Shown: positions 44,762 through 55,900, counted from the stretch's first letter. The stretch is DNA of 64,000 nt from Terasakiella pusilla DSM 6293 (GCF_000688235.1 NZ_JHYO01000008.1:1-64000); one strand, 5' to 3'. Numbers and translations are program-made. The notes: generated by a model not told the origin, from the sequence alone.

Positions 44762-45165
44762 CGGTCAGGTGGTTGGATGATCGCTCTATGTCTGGTAACG
44801 GGCATAGGGAGGAAAGTCCGGGCTTCATGGATATACGGTGCCGGATAACGTCCGGCGAGGGTGACCTTAGGGAAAGTGCCACAGAAAGCAAACCGCCACG
44901 CAAGCTTCGGCGTAACACGTGGTAAGGATGAAAGGGTGCGGTAAGAGCGCACCGCCCGTCTAGCAATAGAAGGGGCACGGTAAACCCCACCGGAAGCAAG
45001 ACCGAATAGGGATGGACGGCGGATTAAACGGGCCGCAGGTGCATATTCACACCACGCATCCGGGTGTGTCGCGTGAGGCGTCTGGTAACAGGCGTCCCAG
45101 ACGAATGATCATCTATGCTGTGTAAACAGCGGGACAGAACCCGGCTTATAGACCACCTGACTTTA
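44762..45165 (+). ncRNA. rnpB: RNase P RNA (class A)
   Basis: The sequence shows the universal core 'GAGGAAAGTCCGGGCT' (44810-44825) and the matching 3' 'ACAGAACCCGGCTTATAGA' (P4 strands), and P1 forms between GTCAGGTGGTT (44764-44774) and GACCACCTGAC (45151-45161). 'GGGTGCGGTAAGAGCGCACC' is the P10/11-like conserved segment. It processes pre-tRNA 5' ends. Coordinates are approximate by a few bases. It is on the plus strand after the amidase gene. Confidence 0.96.
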
Positions 45166-45181
45166 CTTTTCTGTTGTTCAA

Positions 45182-45805
45182 TCAGCCTGTCGCAAGCCAG
45201 ATCCCAACGCCCACCATCAAGGTGCCGGCGACACGGTTCATGGCTTTGACGTTGCCGCTTTTCTCTAAAAAGTGCCGCATGGATCGACCGCCGCCTGCGT
45301 AAAGGCACAGGCATAAAAACTCGATGGTCAACAACACCACGATCAGGGCAATTAACTGTTGAGCCAACGGTTTGCTGGTATCCAGAAACGGCGGCAAGAG
45401 CGTCACAAAAAAGGCCCAGCCTTTCGGGTTGGCAATGGCGGTCACAAACCCTTGCAAGGCAAGTCCTGTACGCGACACTTCTTTGGACTGCGTGTTATCC
45501 AACGAAATTGCCATCCGCCCGCGTGAGCGCCACATCTGGATGCCCAACCAGCATAAATACGCCCCGCCCACCCATTTAAACGCGGTGAAAAAGTTCGGGA
45601 ATTCCAGCATAATGGTCGCAACCCCGATAGCAGCGCAAACAGCAACCAGCCCGACGCCGATCAGCTCCCCCCACATCATCCAGAAGGTTTTGCGAATGCC
45701 GATGGTAAGTCCCAACGTCAAAGAAAGGGTCATGCACATGCCCGGCGTAATCGAGATCAAAAATGCCGTGGGTAAAAACAGGGCCAACAGGGCAAAATCA
45801 ACCAT
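45182..45805 (-). CDS. LysE/RhtB-family amino-acid exporter
   Basis: The 207-residue protein has six hydrophobic helices and the family signature 'FLISITPGMCMTLSLTLGLT' near the N-terminus and 'GGAYLCWLGIQMWRSRGR'. It exports amino acids or homoserine lactone-like compounds. I start at ATG 45805, directly after GGGAG; a TTG at 45820 is less likely. Confidence 0.93.
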   Translation of the reverse strand: MVDFALLALFLPTAFLISITPGMCMTLSLTLGLTIGIRKTFWMMWGELIGVGLVAVCAAIGVATIMLEFPNFFTAFKWVGGAYLCWLGIQMWRSRGRMAISLDNTQSKEVSRTGLALQGFVTAIANPKGWAFFVTLLPPFLDTSKPLAQQLIALIVVLLTIEFLCLCLYAGGGRSMRHFLEKSGNVKAMNRVAGTLMVGVGIWLATG

Positions 45806-45961
45806 AGCACTCCCTTTCAAATAAAATAGGCTGGATATGCGTCATATCTTGAATGGTTAAAAAGAACAAACGGAAAATTGTACCCTGACAAATCCACTCT
45901 ACCCCCCGCCAGCCTTCTATGTTAGGCGTAACAAAAAGATAAATAAGGGATAGATAGGGAA

Positions 45962-46702
45962 ATGTTCGAGATTGTTTTATTGTCCGTTGCCTCGCTCGCT
46001 GCCGGGGCGTTAAACGCGATTGCCGGGGGTGGCAGTTTTTTAACCTTCCCCGCCCTCGTCTATACCGGCATGGCCCCGATCCCTGCCAACGCCACCAGCG
46101 CGGTTGCCGTCTTTCCCGCCTACCTCAGTGGCACGCTCGGCTTTATCAAAGAGCTCAAAAGCTTTGGCCTCAAGCCCTTACTCATGTTGACCCTGCTGTC
46201 CATCCTTGGCGGTGTCCTGGGGGCGGGCCTGCTGCTCGTCACCCCCAGCGAGGTCTTTAGCATCATTGTGCCGTACCTGCTATTGTTCGCAACCGCGCTC
46301 TTTGCCTTTGGGGACCGTTTGACCCTCTACATCGCGCAAAAAGGTAAGGAGATCAAATCCAACAATCCATGGCTGACGTTGCTGACCTGTACCTATGGCG
46401 GCTATTTTAACGGCGGTTTGGGGATTGTCCTGCTCGCGCTTTTCTCTCTGCTTGGGTTTCGCGACCTCAACCTGATGAACGGGCTTAAAAACCTGCTGTC
46501 CTTTATCTTATCGCTGGCCTCCATCCTCACTTTCGCCCTTGCAGACATGATTGACTGGCAATGGGCGGGGGTCATGATGGTGTCCGCCACCATCGGCGGC
46601 TACCTTGGCGCGTTACTTGCGCGACGCTTGCCCAAGGACTGGGTGCGCAAGTTCATCATCCTGATCGGGCTTGTCATGTCTGTCGCCTTTTTCCTGAATT
46701 AG
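45962..46702 (+). CDS. TSUP/TauE-SafE family membrane transporter
   Basis: The 246-residue protein has about eight helices and the duplicated family motif: 'AGALNAIAGGGSFLTFPALV' in the first half and 'GGYFNGGLGIVLLALFSLLG' in the second. Members export sulfite, sulfoacetate or related anions. It has no obvious operon partner, so substrate is open. Confidence 0.93.
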   Translation: MFEIVLLSVASLAAGALNAIAGGGSFLTFPALVYTGMAPIPANATSAVAVFPAYLSGTLGFIKELKSFGLKPLLMLTLLSILGGVLGAGLLLVTPSEVFSIIVPYLLLFATALFAFGDRLTLYIAQKGKEIKSNNPWLTLLTCTYGGYFNGGLGIVLLALFSLLGFRDLNLMNGLKNLLSFILSLASILTFALADMIDWQWAGVMMVSATIGGYLGALLARRLPKDWVRKFIILIGLVMSVAFFLN

Positions 46703-46760
46703 ATAATGAAGTTCAGCCCATTTCCTGATATGCTCTCAAAAATGGATAAGGAGAGAGATT

Positions 46761-46937
46761 ATGCACACTCAGTCCCCATTTTTATCAGCCATTCATAGCC
46801 ACTGTCGTAAATGCACCTGCGGGTTTGAAAAATGCAGCACACCCTGCCATTTTATCGAACATATGCTGGAAATTTTGATCATGAACACGCCGGATCAGCA
46901 TAAAGACCAGATTTACCGGTCCATCACCACACGCTAA
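46761..46937 (+). CDS. Small cysteine-rich protein of unknown function
   Basis: A 58-residue frame with AAGGAGAG about 8 bases before its ATG. The middle reads 'HSHCRKCTCGFEKCSTPCHF': five cysteines with histidines at both ends, likely to bind a metal (zinc or iron) or form disulfides. No signal peptide. The ribosome site and composition argue it is real. I do not recognise the family. Confidence 0.6.
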   Translation: MHTQSPFLSAIHSHCRKCTCGFEKCSTPCHFIEHMLEILIMNTPDQHKDQIYRSITTR

Positions 46938-46952
46938 GTCGCTTTCAGAAAG

Positions 46953-47258
46953 TTATCTTTTTTCTTTGGCTTGTGCCTCATGCAACAGGTCAGCCTGCGC
47001 ATAGGGTTCACAGAGTTTCCAGATCTTTGTCATCTCAGCTTCGGCAAGGTCCATCTGCTTGACCATCCCCTGTAACTTGCGCCCCAGCTGATTGCGCCCG
47101 CGCCCGAAGTCGCCATCGGCCTGCCTCGCAAACTCTGCTGACAAAGCCTCAAAAAAAACGGCGACGCGATCATAACGCATCCGCCCGATTATGAGGGCCA
47201 GTTCAAACAACTCGCCCTCATAATAAGGCACTTCGGTTTCGTGTAAACGCTCAGCCAT
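46953..47258 (-). CDS. Small protein of unknown function downstream of the cupin regulator
   Basis: The 101-residue, charged, mostly helical protein starts 'MAERLHETEVPYYEGELFEL' (ATG 47258, GAGGAAAGAAAAG upstream). A longer frame from 47297 would overlap the upstream gene. It has no membrane segment and no known motif. It lies 17 bases after the cupin regulator gene and is likely co-transcribed. Confidence 0.7.
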   Translation of the reverse strand: MAERLHETEVPYYEGELFELALIIGRMRYDRVAVFFEALSAEFARQADGDFGRGRNQLGRKLQGMVKQMDLAEAEMTKIWKLCEPYAQADLLHEAQAKEKR

Positions 47259-47275
47259 TCTCTTTTCTTTCCTCT

Positions 47276-47827
47276 TTAAAATGTCGGCGGCGTACAAGCT
47301 GTCACCAGCTCACAGACCTCTTTGCCGGTATTACGAAAGCGATGTTCCAGCGAGCTATCGAAATAATAAGCCTCACCCGCACGTAAAATCTTTTTCTTGC
47401 CCGCGACCGTCACTTCCAGCTCTCCACGCAAGATGACACCGCATTCTTCGCCCTCATGGGTCAGCATCACGCGACCGGAATCGGCGCCCGGCTGATAGCT
47501 TTCGTGCAGCATCTGGATATTGCGATTGGGGATCCCTGCGCCAACCAGCTTGTAAGACACCCCTTCCTTACCGATTTCCACCAGTTCTTCTTTTCTAAAA
47601 AAGTAACTTTCGCGTTTTTCCAGATCAAAGCTGAAAAACTCGGACAATTCCATGGGAATCCCGTCCAAAATCCGTTTCAACGCGCCCACAGACGGGTTTG
47701 ATCCTCCCGATTCAATCAAGGACAAGGACGAATGCGCCACCCCCGCTTTTGTCGCCAAGGCGCGTTGCGACAAACCATATTGTTTGCGCACGGTTTTTAG
47801 CCGTAATCCCACATCCAGATCGTCCAT
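47276..47827 (-). CDS. XRE-family regulator with C-terminal cupin domain
   Basis: The 183-residue protein has an N-terminal helix-turn-helix ('LKTVRKQYGLSQRALATKAG', 'SSLSLIESGGSNPSVGALKR') and a C-terminal cupin ('LTHEGEECGVILRGELEVTV', 'YFDSSLEHRFRNTGKEVCEL'). This is the PuuR type, which controls polyamine or amino-acid catabolism. It diverges from the aminotransferase-MmsA operon and very likely controls it. Confidence 0.92.
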   Translation of the reverse strand: MDDLDVGLRLKTVRKQYGLSQRALATKAGVAHSSLSLIESGGSNPSVGALKRILDGIPMELSEFFSFDLEKRESYFFRKEELVEIGKEGVSYKLVGAGIPNRNIQMLHESYQPGADSGRVMLTHEGEECGVILRGELEVTVAGKKKILRAGEAYYFDSSLEHRFRNTGKEVCELVTACTPPTF

Positions 47828-47976
47828 AAAACGGCCCTTTGTTCAAATGTTCAATATTCTGGACAGTCTATCTTAAATTTTCCTTAATTTCAAATACTTA
47901 ACAATATGAAGAAACAGACTTGTTGGTAAATCACAAACAAACGACACTGGAGTCAGATTTTTTATGAGGATAAATC

Positions 47977-49284
47977 ATGACAGCACGTCCAAACAATCTC
48001 GACAGCTATTGGATGCCCTTTACCGCCAATAAGCAGTTTAAAAAAGACCCCCGCATGCTGGTTTCTGCCGATGGCATGTATTACACAAGTGATGATGGTC
48101 GCCAGATCATGGATACCTCAGCGGGTCTGTGGTGTGTCAATGCTGGACACAACCGCCCGAAAATCCGCGAAGCCGTACAGGCGCAAGTCGCGGAACTGGA
48201 TTATTGCCCGTCTTTCCAATTCGGGCACCCCAAAGCGTTTGAACTTGCCAACCAAGTTGCCGAGCTGTTCCCCGATGGGATGAACCATGTGTTCTTTACC
48301 AACTCCGGTTCTGAATCGGTGGACACCGCCCTTAAGATCGCACTTGCCTATCACCGCACCAACGGGCAAGGCACCCGCACCCGCCTGATCGGGCGTGAAC
48401 GCGGCTATCACGGCACCGGCTTTGGCGGCATTACGGTCGGCGGTCTGGTCAAAAACCGCATGTATTTCGGCAGTCTGCTAACAGGCGCGGATCATATGCC
48501 GCACACCCACGACTTGGCTAAAAACGCTTTCACCAAAGGCTGCCCGGAACATGGCGCAGAGCTTGCGGACGAGCTGGAAAATATCGTTGCCCTGCATGAC
48601 GCCAGCAACATCGCCGCTGTGATCGTGGAGCCTATGGCAGGTTCAACAGGTGTTCTCATGCCCCCCAAAGGCTACCTCCAACGCCTGCGCGAGATTTGTA
48701 CCAAACACGGTATCCTGTTGATCTTTGATGAGGTCATCACCGCCTTTGGGCGTTTGGGCACCGCAACGGCATCTGACTATTTTGGTGTAAAACCCGATAT
48801 TATCACCTGCGCCAAAGGCCTGACCAACGGCGTTGTCCCTATGGGGGCCGTGGTGGTTGCTGATTACATTTATGACACCATGATGGAAAAGGCCGACAGC
48901 CCGATTGAGCTGTTTCACGGCTATACCTATTCCGGTCACCCCATCGCCTCAGCTGCTGGCCTTGCCACCCTTGAAACCTACCGCGAAGAAGGCTTGTTCC
49001 AGCGCGCCCATGATCTTGCGCCCTATTGGGAAGAGTCTTTGCATCAATTGAAAGACTGCAAGAACGTCATCGATATTCGCAATATCGGTCTTGTCGGCGC
49101 AATTGAACTCGAAGCCAAAGGCGGCACACGCGGTTTTAATGCGATGGTGGAAGCCTACAAACAAGGCCTGATGATCCGCATCACCGGGGATATTATCGCC
49201 ATGTCCCCGCCGTTGATTATCGAAAAGAAAGAAATCGACCAGATTATGGAAACAATGCGCAGCGTCCTCGCCGCAATCGACTAA
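47977..49284 (+). CDS. Omega-amino acid:pyruvate aminotransferase
   Basis: The 435-residue class III PLP enzyme begins 'LDSYWMPFTANKQFKKDPRM', typical of beta-alanine/omega-amino acid:pyruvate transaminases, and has 'TNSGSESVDTALKIALAYH', 'LLIFDEVITAFGRLG' and the PLP Lys in 'ITCAKGLTNGVVPMGAVVV'. It likely converts beta-alanine to malonate semialdehyde with pyruvate. The next gene, mmsA, can turn that product into acetyl-CoA. Confidence 0.93.
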   Translation: MTARPNNLDSYWMPFTANKQFKKDPRMLVSADGMYYTSDDGRQIMDTSAGLWCVNAGHNRPKIREAVQAQVAELDYCPSFQFGHPKAFELANQVAELFPDGMNHVFFTNSGSESVDTALKIALAYHRTNGQGTRTRLIGRERGYHGTGFGGITVGGLVKNRMYFGSLLTGADHMPHTHDLAKNAFTKGCPEHGAELADELENIVALHDASNIAAVIVEPMAGSTGVLMPPKGYLQRLREICTKHGILLIFDEVITAFGRLGTATASDYFGVKPDIITCAKGLTNGVVPMGAVVVADYIYDTMMEKADSPIELFHGYTYSGHPIASAAGLATLETYREEGLFQRAHDLAPYWEESLHQLKDCKNVIDIRNIGLVGAIELEAKGGTRGFNAMVEAYKQGLMIRITGDIIAMSPPLIIEKKEIDQIMETMRSVLAAID

Positions 49285-49299
49285 AAGGAAAAGACTTCA

Positions 49300-50790
49300 A
49301 TGATCGGACATTTTATCAACGGTGACACTGTTACCCCGACGAATGGCAAAACCGCAGATGTGTTTAACCCGACCACAGGTCAGGTCAGCACCCAAGTCTG
49401 CCTTGCCAACGAGGACGACCTCAACAACACCGTTGCGGCTGCAAAAGCCGCCTTCCCGGAGTGGGCCAACACCCCGCCGCTGCGCCGCGCACGCATCCTG
49501 TTTAAGTTTAAAATGATGCTGGAAGACCGCATCGACGAGCTGGCGGAAATCATCTCCAACGAACATGGCAAAGTCTTTAGCGATGCCAAGGGTGAAGTCA
49601 CCCGCGGTATGGAAGTTGTAGAATTTGCCTGCGGTATTCCGCACCTGTTGAAAGGCGATTTCACCGAAAATGTCGGCACAAACGTGGACAGCCATTCTAT
49701 GCGCCAAGCCTTGGGTGTGGTCGCGGGCATCACGCCGTTTAACTTCCCCGCCATGGTGCCCATGTGGATGTTCCCCGTGGCGCTCGCCTGCGGCAACACG
49801 TTTGTTTTAAAACCAAGTGAGCGCGACCCATCTGCAGCACTTTGGATCGCAAACGCCTTGAAAGAGTGTGGCCTGCCCGCAGGTGTCTTCAACGTCTTGA
49901 ACGGCGATAAGGATGCAGTCAACGGCTTGTTGGCACATCCTGATATTGCCGCCATCAGCTTTGTAGGTTCCACCCCGATTGCGGAACATATCTACACAAC
50001 CGGTGCCGCCAATGGCAAACGCGTACAAGCCTTGGGCGGCGCGAAAAACCATCTGGTTGTTATGCCTGACGCGGATCTGGATCAAGTGTGTGACGCCTTG
50101 ATGGGCGCGGCCTACGGGTCAGCGGGCGAGCGTTGCATGGCCATTTCCGTTGCCGTCTGTGTGGGTGATGAAGTTGCCGATCGTTTGAACGAAAAACTAA
50201 AGGCCGAGCTGCAAAAGCTCACCGTTGGCCCCAGCCTTGACCCTGCTTCTGAAATGGGGCCGCTGGTCACAAAAGACCACCTGAATAAAGTCAAAGGCTA
50301 TGTGGACATCGGTGTTGAAGAAGGTGCCGACCTGCTGGTTGATGGTCGTGACTTTAAAGTCGCAGGCTATGAAGACGGCTTCTTTATGGGCGGGTGCCTG
50401 TTTGATCGTGTCACCCCAGACATGCGCATCTACAAAGAAGAAATTTTTGGCCCGGTCCTGAGCGTCGTGCGCGCCCAAAGCTTTGATGAGGCCCTTGATC
50501 TTATCAATGCGCACGAATTTGCCAACGGCACCTCCATCTTTACTAATGATGGCGATGCGGCGCGCACCTTTACCAGCCGTATCCAGGTCGGGATGGTCGG
50601 CGTCAACGTTCCGATTCCCGTCCCGATGGCGTTCCACAGCTTCGGGGGCTGGAAACGGTCCCTGTTTGGCGATCATAGCGTCCACGGGGAAGAAGGCGTG
50701 CGTTTCTATACAAAACTAAAAACCGTCACAACCCGCTGGCCCACAGGCATCCGGGCGGGCGCGGATTTCATCATGCCTACCATGAAGTAA
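49300..50790 (+). CDS. mmsA: CoA-acylating methylmalonate/malonate-semialdehyde dehydrogenase
   Basis: The 496-residue aldehyde dehydrogenase has '[20 protein letters not shown]' and '[20 protein letters not shown]', '[20 protein letters not shown]' and the catalytic Cys in '[15 protein letters not shown]', with '[17 protein letters not shown]'. It oxidises malonate or methylmalonate semialdehyde with NAD and CoA to acetyl- or propionyl-CoA. With the aminotransferase 15 bases upstream it completes beta-alanine (or beta-aminoisobutyrate) breakdown. Confidence 0.96.
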   Translation: MIGHFINGDTVTPTNGKTADVFNPTTGQVSTQVCLANEDDLNNTVAAAKAAFPEWANTPPLRRARILFKFKMMLEDRIDELAEIISNEHGKVFSDAKGEVTRGMEVVEFACGIPHLLKGDFTENVGTNVDSHSMRQALGVVAGITPFNFPAMVPMWMFPVALACGNTFVLKPSERDPSAALWIANALKECGLPAGVFNVLNGDKDAVNGLLAHPDIAAISFVGSTPIAEHIYTTGAANGKRVQALGGAKNHLVVMPDADLDQVCDALMGAAYGSAGERCMAISVAVCVGDEVADRLNEKLKAELQKLTVGPSLDPASEMGPLVTKDHLNKVKGYVDIGVEEGADLLVDGRDFKVAGYEDGFFMGGCLFDRVTPDMRIYKEEIFGPVLSVVRAQSFDEALDLINAHEFANGTSIFTNDGDAARTFTSRIQVGMVGVNVPIPVPMAFHSFGGWKRSLFGDHSVHGEEGVRFYTKLKTVTTRWPTGIRAGADFIMPTMK

Positions 50791-50810
50791 AAAGACACTA
50801 TTTCTCCAGA

Positions 50811-50847
50811 AAAACAGCCGCATACACGTCTATGCGGCTGTTTTATT
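50811..50847 (+). terminator. Intrinsic terminator after mmsA
   Basis: A 14-bp stem (AAAACAGCCGCATA 50811-50824 with TATGCGGCTGTTTT 50831-50844) is followed by ATTTTC. Confidence 0.85.
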
Positions 50848-51012
50848 TTCTGACGGCACTATTGTAACTTTAGATTGATAATCCCATATAATCTCTTTGT
50901 AGGACCACGTGCCTTTAAAGTGTTTGCATACAAAACTTTTTCCTTAGGGATTGACCTTTATCGAATTTTTAATATTCTCGCGCTAAGATTGCTCATTGGA
51001 GAAAAAGATTTC

Positions 51013-51750
51013 ATGATTAAGCAATTAACACGCATCTTTAGCATCGTCGCCCTAATGGTAAGTTTTGCCAACGCGACTCATGCCTCCGATGTGGCGAAAA
51101 TATATACGTCTTTTTTCTCCAATGTTGTGTCAGAAAATCAGGATCGCCCCGGCTTTGGGTATGAGCTGGTCGCGGAGACCTTCAAACTTGCCGGGAAGGA
51201 CTTTGAAATTATTCCGCTTCCTTGGGCACGGGCTCAATATCTGGTCAAAAACACACCCGAAGCGCTGATCTTTCCCCTGTCATGGACGCCGACCCGCAAT
51301 GCCCACTATGACTGGAGCCTGCGGATTTTCAGCAACCACACACATTTCATCGGGTTTAATAAAACCAAACTGACAGCCGATAGCGCCCACCAAAAACGCA
51401 TTGGCGTCCAGCTTAAATCCGGTTGGGACAACTGGTTGACCGAACAAGGTTATCAGGATGTCTACCGTGTCCCCGGTGATGGCAAGGAATTGATCAAGCT
51501 ATTGCGAAATGACCGCATTGATGCATGGTATACTGACACCATTATCGGTGACTATGTGATCGGTCATCTCGACCAAAAAAACTTCACCTACAGTGATCCG
51601 ATCCAGACCTTCCAAACCTATCTGGCGACCAACCGTGACGTGCCTTACCCCCATGTCGCCGCCCTTAAAACCGCTTTCAAACAATTAAAAGACAGTGGTC
51701 GGCTGGACGAAATCTTCAAAAAATACAATATCTCAGACCTGAATAAGTAA
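51013..51750 (+). CDS. Periplasmic solute-binding protein (family 3 type), no transporter nearby
   Basis: The 245-residue protein has a signal peptide (MIKQLTRIFSIVALMVSFAN, cleavage near THASD) and the SBP_bac_3 pattern 'ENQDRPGFGYELVAETFKLA', 'LPWARAQYLVKNTPEALIFP' and 'LLRNDRIDAWYTDTIIGDYV'. I start at ATG 51013 (GGAGAAAAAG upstream); the frame extends back to 50875 without a good start. Orphan proteins of this type may feed a distant transporter or a sensor. The stop overlaps the sbcD start (TAATG). Confidence 0.87.
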   Translation: MIKQLTRIFSIVALMVSFANATHASDVAKIYTSFFSNVVSENQDRPGFGYELVAETFKLAGKDFEIIPLPWARAQYLVKNTPEALIFPLSWTPTRNAHYDWSLRIFSNHTHFIGFNKTKLTADSAHQKRIGVQLKSGWDNWLTEQGYQDVYRVPGDGKELIKLLRNDRIDAWYTDTIIGDYVIGHLDQKNFTYSDPIQTFQTYLATNRDVPYPHVAALKTAFKQLKDSGRLDEIFKKYNISDLNK

Positions 51751-52979
51751 TGAATGTACTGCACACCTCTGATTGGCACCTGGGGCGCATGCTCTATGGG
51801 AAAAAGAGATACAATGAATTTGCAGCCTTTCTCGACTGGCTGATCACCACAATCAAAGATCAGCGGATTGACTGCCTGATCGTTGCCGGTGATATTTTTG
51901 ACACCACAACCCCCAGCAATCGGGCGCAATCTCTCTACTATCAATTTCTCTGTGACATGGCGAAGACCGAGTGCCGCCACGTGGTGATCGTTGCGGGCAA
52001 TCACGACTCGCCCTCCTTCCTTGATGCGCCGAAGGCACTGTTAAAGGCGCTCAATGTCCATGTGGTCGGGCAACGCAGCGACCATATGAGCGACGATATC
52101 CTTGTCCTGCGCGATGCCAATGCACAGCCAGAAGCCATTCTATGCGCCGTGCCTTATCTGCGTGATCGCGACTTACGTAAAGTCGAAGCCGGCGAAACCC
52201 TAAAGGATAAAGAACAAAAGCTCCTGACCGGCATAAAACAGCATTACCACGAAATCGCACAAACAGCTGCGCGCCTGCGCACGGACCTTAAGGCCGATAT
52301 TCCCCTCATTGCGACAGGTCATCTGTTTGCCGCAGGCGGTCGCTTGGAAGAAGGGGACGGCGTGCGTGACCTCTATGTCGGCAGCCTTGGGCATGTGGGC
52401 GTCGATGTGTTTGCGGACCTGTTTGATTATGTCGCCCTTGGCCATCTGCATGTCCCCCAAGTGGTCGGCGGATGCGATATCGTGCGCTACAGCGGCTCCC
52501 CCCTACCTATGGGATTTGGGGAGGCGAAACAGCAAAAGAGTGTCTGTAAAGTGACCTTTGATGCGACAACAGCTGAGGTGCAGACCCTGGATATTCCCCT
52601 CTTTCAAAAGCTGGTCAAGCTGCAAGGCGACCTTACGGACCTGCGCGATCAACTCACCCGCCTTGTCCATCAAAAAGAAAGCGTCTGGGTAGAGCTTGTT
52701 TATACAGGCAAGGAAATTGCGCCCCACTTGCGCGATGACATGGAACAGATAATTGAAGACAGCCCCGTCGAGATTCTTCGTCTGCAAAACAAACAGATCG
52801 TGGACCGTATATTAAGCCAGTCCGACCAAAGCGAGAGCCTTGAAGACCTAAGCGTCCACGATGTGTTTGAACGCTGCCTGAGCACGGGGGACCATCCTGA
52901 GGCGCAACAGGACGACTTGCGCCACGCCTACAACGAGATTTTAAAAACCCTTTACGAAGACGACACCCGCGCCGAATAG
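51750..52979 (+). CDS. sbcD: Exonuclease subunit SbcD
   Basis: The 409-residue nuclease has all phosphoesterase motifs: 'HTSDWHLGRMLYGKKRY', 'LIVAGDIFDTTTPSN', 'IVAGNHDSPSFLDAPK' and 'FDYVALGHLHVPQVV'. With SbcC it forms the Mre11-Rad50-like complex that cuts hairpins and processes DNA ends. It starts inside the preceding stop codon and lies 11 bases before sbcC. Confidence 0.96.
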   Translation: MNVLHTSDWHLGRMLYGKKRYNEFAAFLDWLITTIKDQRIDCLIVAGDIFDTTTPSNRAQSLYYQFLCDMAKTECRHVVIVAGNHDSPSFLDAPKALLKALNVHVVGQRSDHMSDDILVLRDANAQPEAILCAVPYLRDRDLRKVEAGETLKDKEQKLLTGIKQHYHEIAQTAARLRTDLKADIPLIATGHLFAAGGRLEEGDGVRDLYVGSLGHVGVDVFADLFDYVALGHLHVPQVVGGCDIVRYSGSPLPMGFGEAKQQKSVCKVTFDATTAEVQTLDIPLFQKLVKLQGDLTDLRDQLTRLVHQKESVWVELVYTGKEIAPHLRDDMEQIIEDSPVEILRLQNKQIVDRILSQSDQSESLEDLSVHDVFERCLSTGDHPEAQQDDLRHAYNEILKTLYEDDTRAE

Positions 52980-52990
52980 CGAGACCTTTT

Positions 52991-55900
52991 ATGAAAATCC
53001 TGAATGTCCGGTTTAAAAACTTAAACTCCCTTGTGGGGGAATGGTCCATCGACTTCACCGATCCGGCATTCACCACCGAAGGCATTTTTGCCATTACAGG
53101 CCCAACCGGGGCGGGCAAAAGCACCATTCTGGATGCCATCTGTCTCGCCCTGTTCGGGCAGACCCCGCGTCTGGGTAAAATCAGTCAGGGCAGCAACGAG
53201 ATCATGTCGCGCCAGACCGGCATCTGCTTTTCAGAAGTCACCTTTGAAAGCCAGTCCGGCACCTACCGCAGCCATTGGAGCCAGCATCGCTCCCGCGAAA
53301 AGGCAGATGGCAACCTGCAATCGCCCAAGCACGAACTGTCGGACGCCGCCAGCGGCAACATCCTGTCCAATAAAGTCTCCCAAGTCCCTTCCCTCATCGA
53401 AGACGTTACGGGCATGGACTTTTCCCGCTTCACCCGATCAATCTTGCTGGCTCAAGGGGAGTTTGCCAAATTCCTGACCTCCAGCGCCGATCAACGCGCC
53501 CCGATCCTCGAACAGATTACCGGCACGGAAGTTTACAGCCAAATTTCCATCCTCGTCCACGAACGCAACCGCGAGGAAAATGACAAGCTCCAGCAGCTTA
53601 AACAAGCCGTCGATCACGTCACCTTGCTCAGTGAGGAAGACCTCACCACAATCACAGAAGACCTTGAGCGCGCAACAGAACAATTGGATGCGCGCAAAGA
53701 CGCAAACGCCCATCTCACCAAGACCTTACACTGGCGTCACTCCATTGATAAACTGACAGCCGAGCTTAAAAGCTTGGAAGACGCACAGGTGCAACTCGCC
53801 AACGACACCACCGCCTTTGCCCCAAAACTCAACGCCCTTCTTGAAGCACAAAAAGCCGCCAGCCTCGACAGCCTGTTTGCCACACTCCAGACCAAACGCG
53901 CCGACCAAACGGCTGACCAAGCCCAACGCACGCGTGAGGAAGAAAAGCTGCCCCAATTGATCAAAACGGGCGAGGACAGCAAGGTCCGATTTGATCAAGC
54001 GGTTGAGGCCTTCAACACAGCCCGACAGCAACAAGCAAACGCCCAAAACCTCCTCAAAGCGGTGCGGCAACTGGACCACCAGCTCCAGACGGTAAAAGAC
54101 AACTTGGCGAGCGCCCAAAGCCAGATTGATAAAGAGGAAACAGCCCTAAAAAACCTACAGGCCCAACATCTGCAAAACCACACAGACACAACCCGCCTCA
54201 GCCAACAGCGCACCGAAAGTGATGAATATTTGCGCACGCATGCGGCAGATGAAAGTCTGATCGCCGATCTTGCGGGTATTGAAGCCCAATTAAGCGCCCT
54301 GCAAGATCAACAAAAGGCGCTCACTCTCGCTGTGCAAAAACGCGACCATGCCCACAAAGCAGTGGAGGAGGCCGCTGAAAAAGTGGCGCAAGGAAGCGCC
54401 GCCTTAACCGCCCTTCACACAGCGTTTGAAAGCGCAACAACCCAAAAAGCCACGGCCCAAAGCCAGCTCGACACGCTTTTGGCAGGACGCCTCCTGCGGG
54501 AATATCAGACGGAGAAAGACACGCTCGTGCGCGAACTGGGCTTTAAACAGCAGATCGCCACCCTTGAGGCCCAGCGCCAACATCTGGAAGACGGCAAAGC
54601 CTGTCCACTTTGTGGGGCAACCGATCACCCCTTCGCCCAAGGCAACGTCCCCACACCGGATGAAACAGAGCTCCAGATCACCGAGATCACCCGCCTGATC
54701 GAGCAAATCGAACACGCACAACAGAACCTGCAAGACGCAGACAAAGCCGTCACCCAAGCGCGGGAAAAACACCTCGCCCAAGAACATCACAATGATCGTC
54801 TGCACCTTGAACAAACAACTGCCCAAACCACCCTCAGCGATGCGGAAAACCAAATGGCTGAGGCCAAAGCCAGCCTTGCCAAAAGTCTGGAAACCGTGCA
54901 GGCCCGTTTACACCCCTTAGGCATTGATCAGATCGATAGCACAAATACCCAAGACCTGCTCGCCCAACTGCGCCACCGCCGCGATCTCTGGCACAACGCT
55001 GCGACCCAAAAAACCACGTTTGAAAAAGAGGCCGACCGGCTGGAGACACAAAAGCGCCATCTGGAACAGAATATTCAAGACCAGACCAAACGCCTTACCC
55101 AACAACATGCCGACTTGGAGACCTTGCGCCACCGCCTCACCACCCAGCAGGCCGAGCGTCAAAACCTGTTTGGCGACAAAGACCCCGATCAGGAAGAAAA
55201 GCGCCTGAACGACCACGTTGCACAGGCTGAACAGCACAGAGAACAGGGCGAAACTCACTACCGCACCTGCCAGCAAACCTACACCACGGCGAAAGAAAAA
55301 ATCGACGATCTCAAGGCCCGTCTGACAGAACGCGCGGATCAATTACATGGCTTGGAACATGAGTTTATCACCCAACTCAACGCCTTGGGCTTTGAGGATG
55401 AGGCAAGCTTCAATACCGCGCGCCTGCCTGCCGTTGAGCGCGACCACCTCCAACAACAGGCCACGGAACTGGAAAACCGCCGCCTCAACCTCACCGCCCG
55501 ACAGGCAGAAAAAACCGAGGCATTGCGCGAGCTTCGCACCCAACACCAAAATGACCAGCCCCTAGCAGACTTGCAACACGCCCTTTCTGAGGGCGAAGCC
55601 CGCCTTGGGGAACTGCAAAGCCAAGTCGCCAGCTTGCGCCACCGCTTGGACGAGAATGAACGCGCCAAAGAGCTGATCAAAGACCGCCAAAGCGCCATCG
55701 TTGCTCAACAAAAAGAATGTGTAAAATGGAACAGCCTGCATCAGCTGATTGGCTCGTCAGACGGTAAAAAATTCCGCAACTTCGCCCAAGGCCTGACCTT
55801 TGAAGTGATGATCAAACACGCCAACCAGCAACTCAGCAAAATGTCGGATCGCTACCTCTTGCTGCGTGACACCACCCAACCGCTGGACCTCAATGTCATG

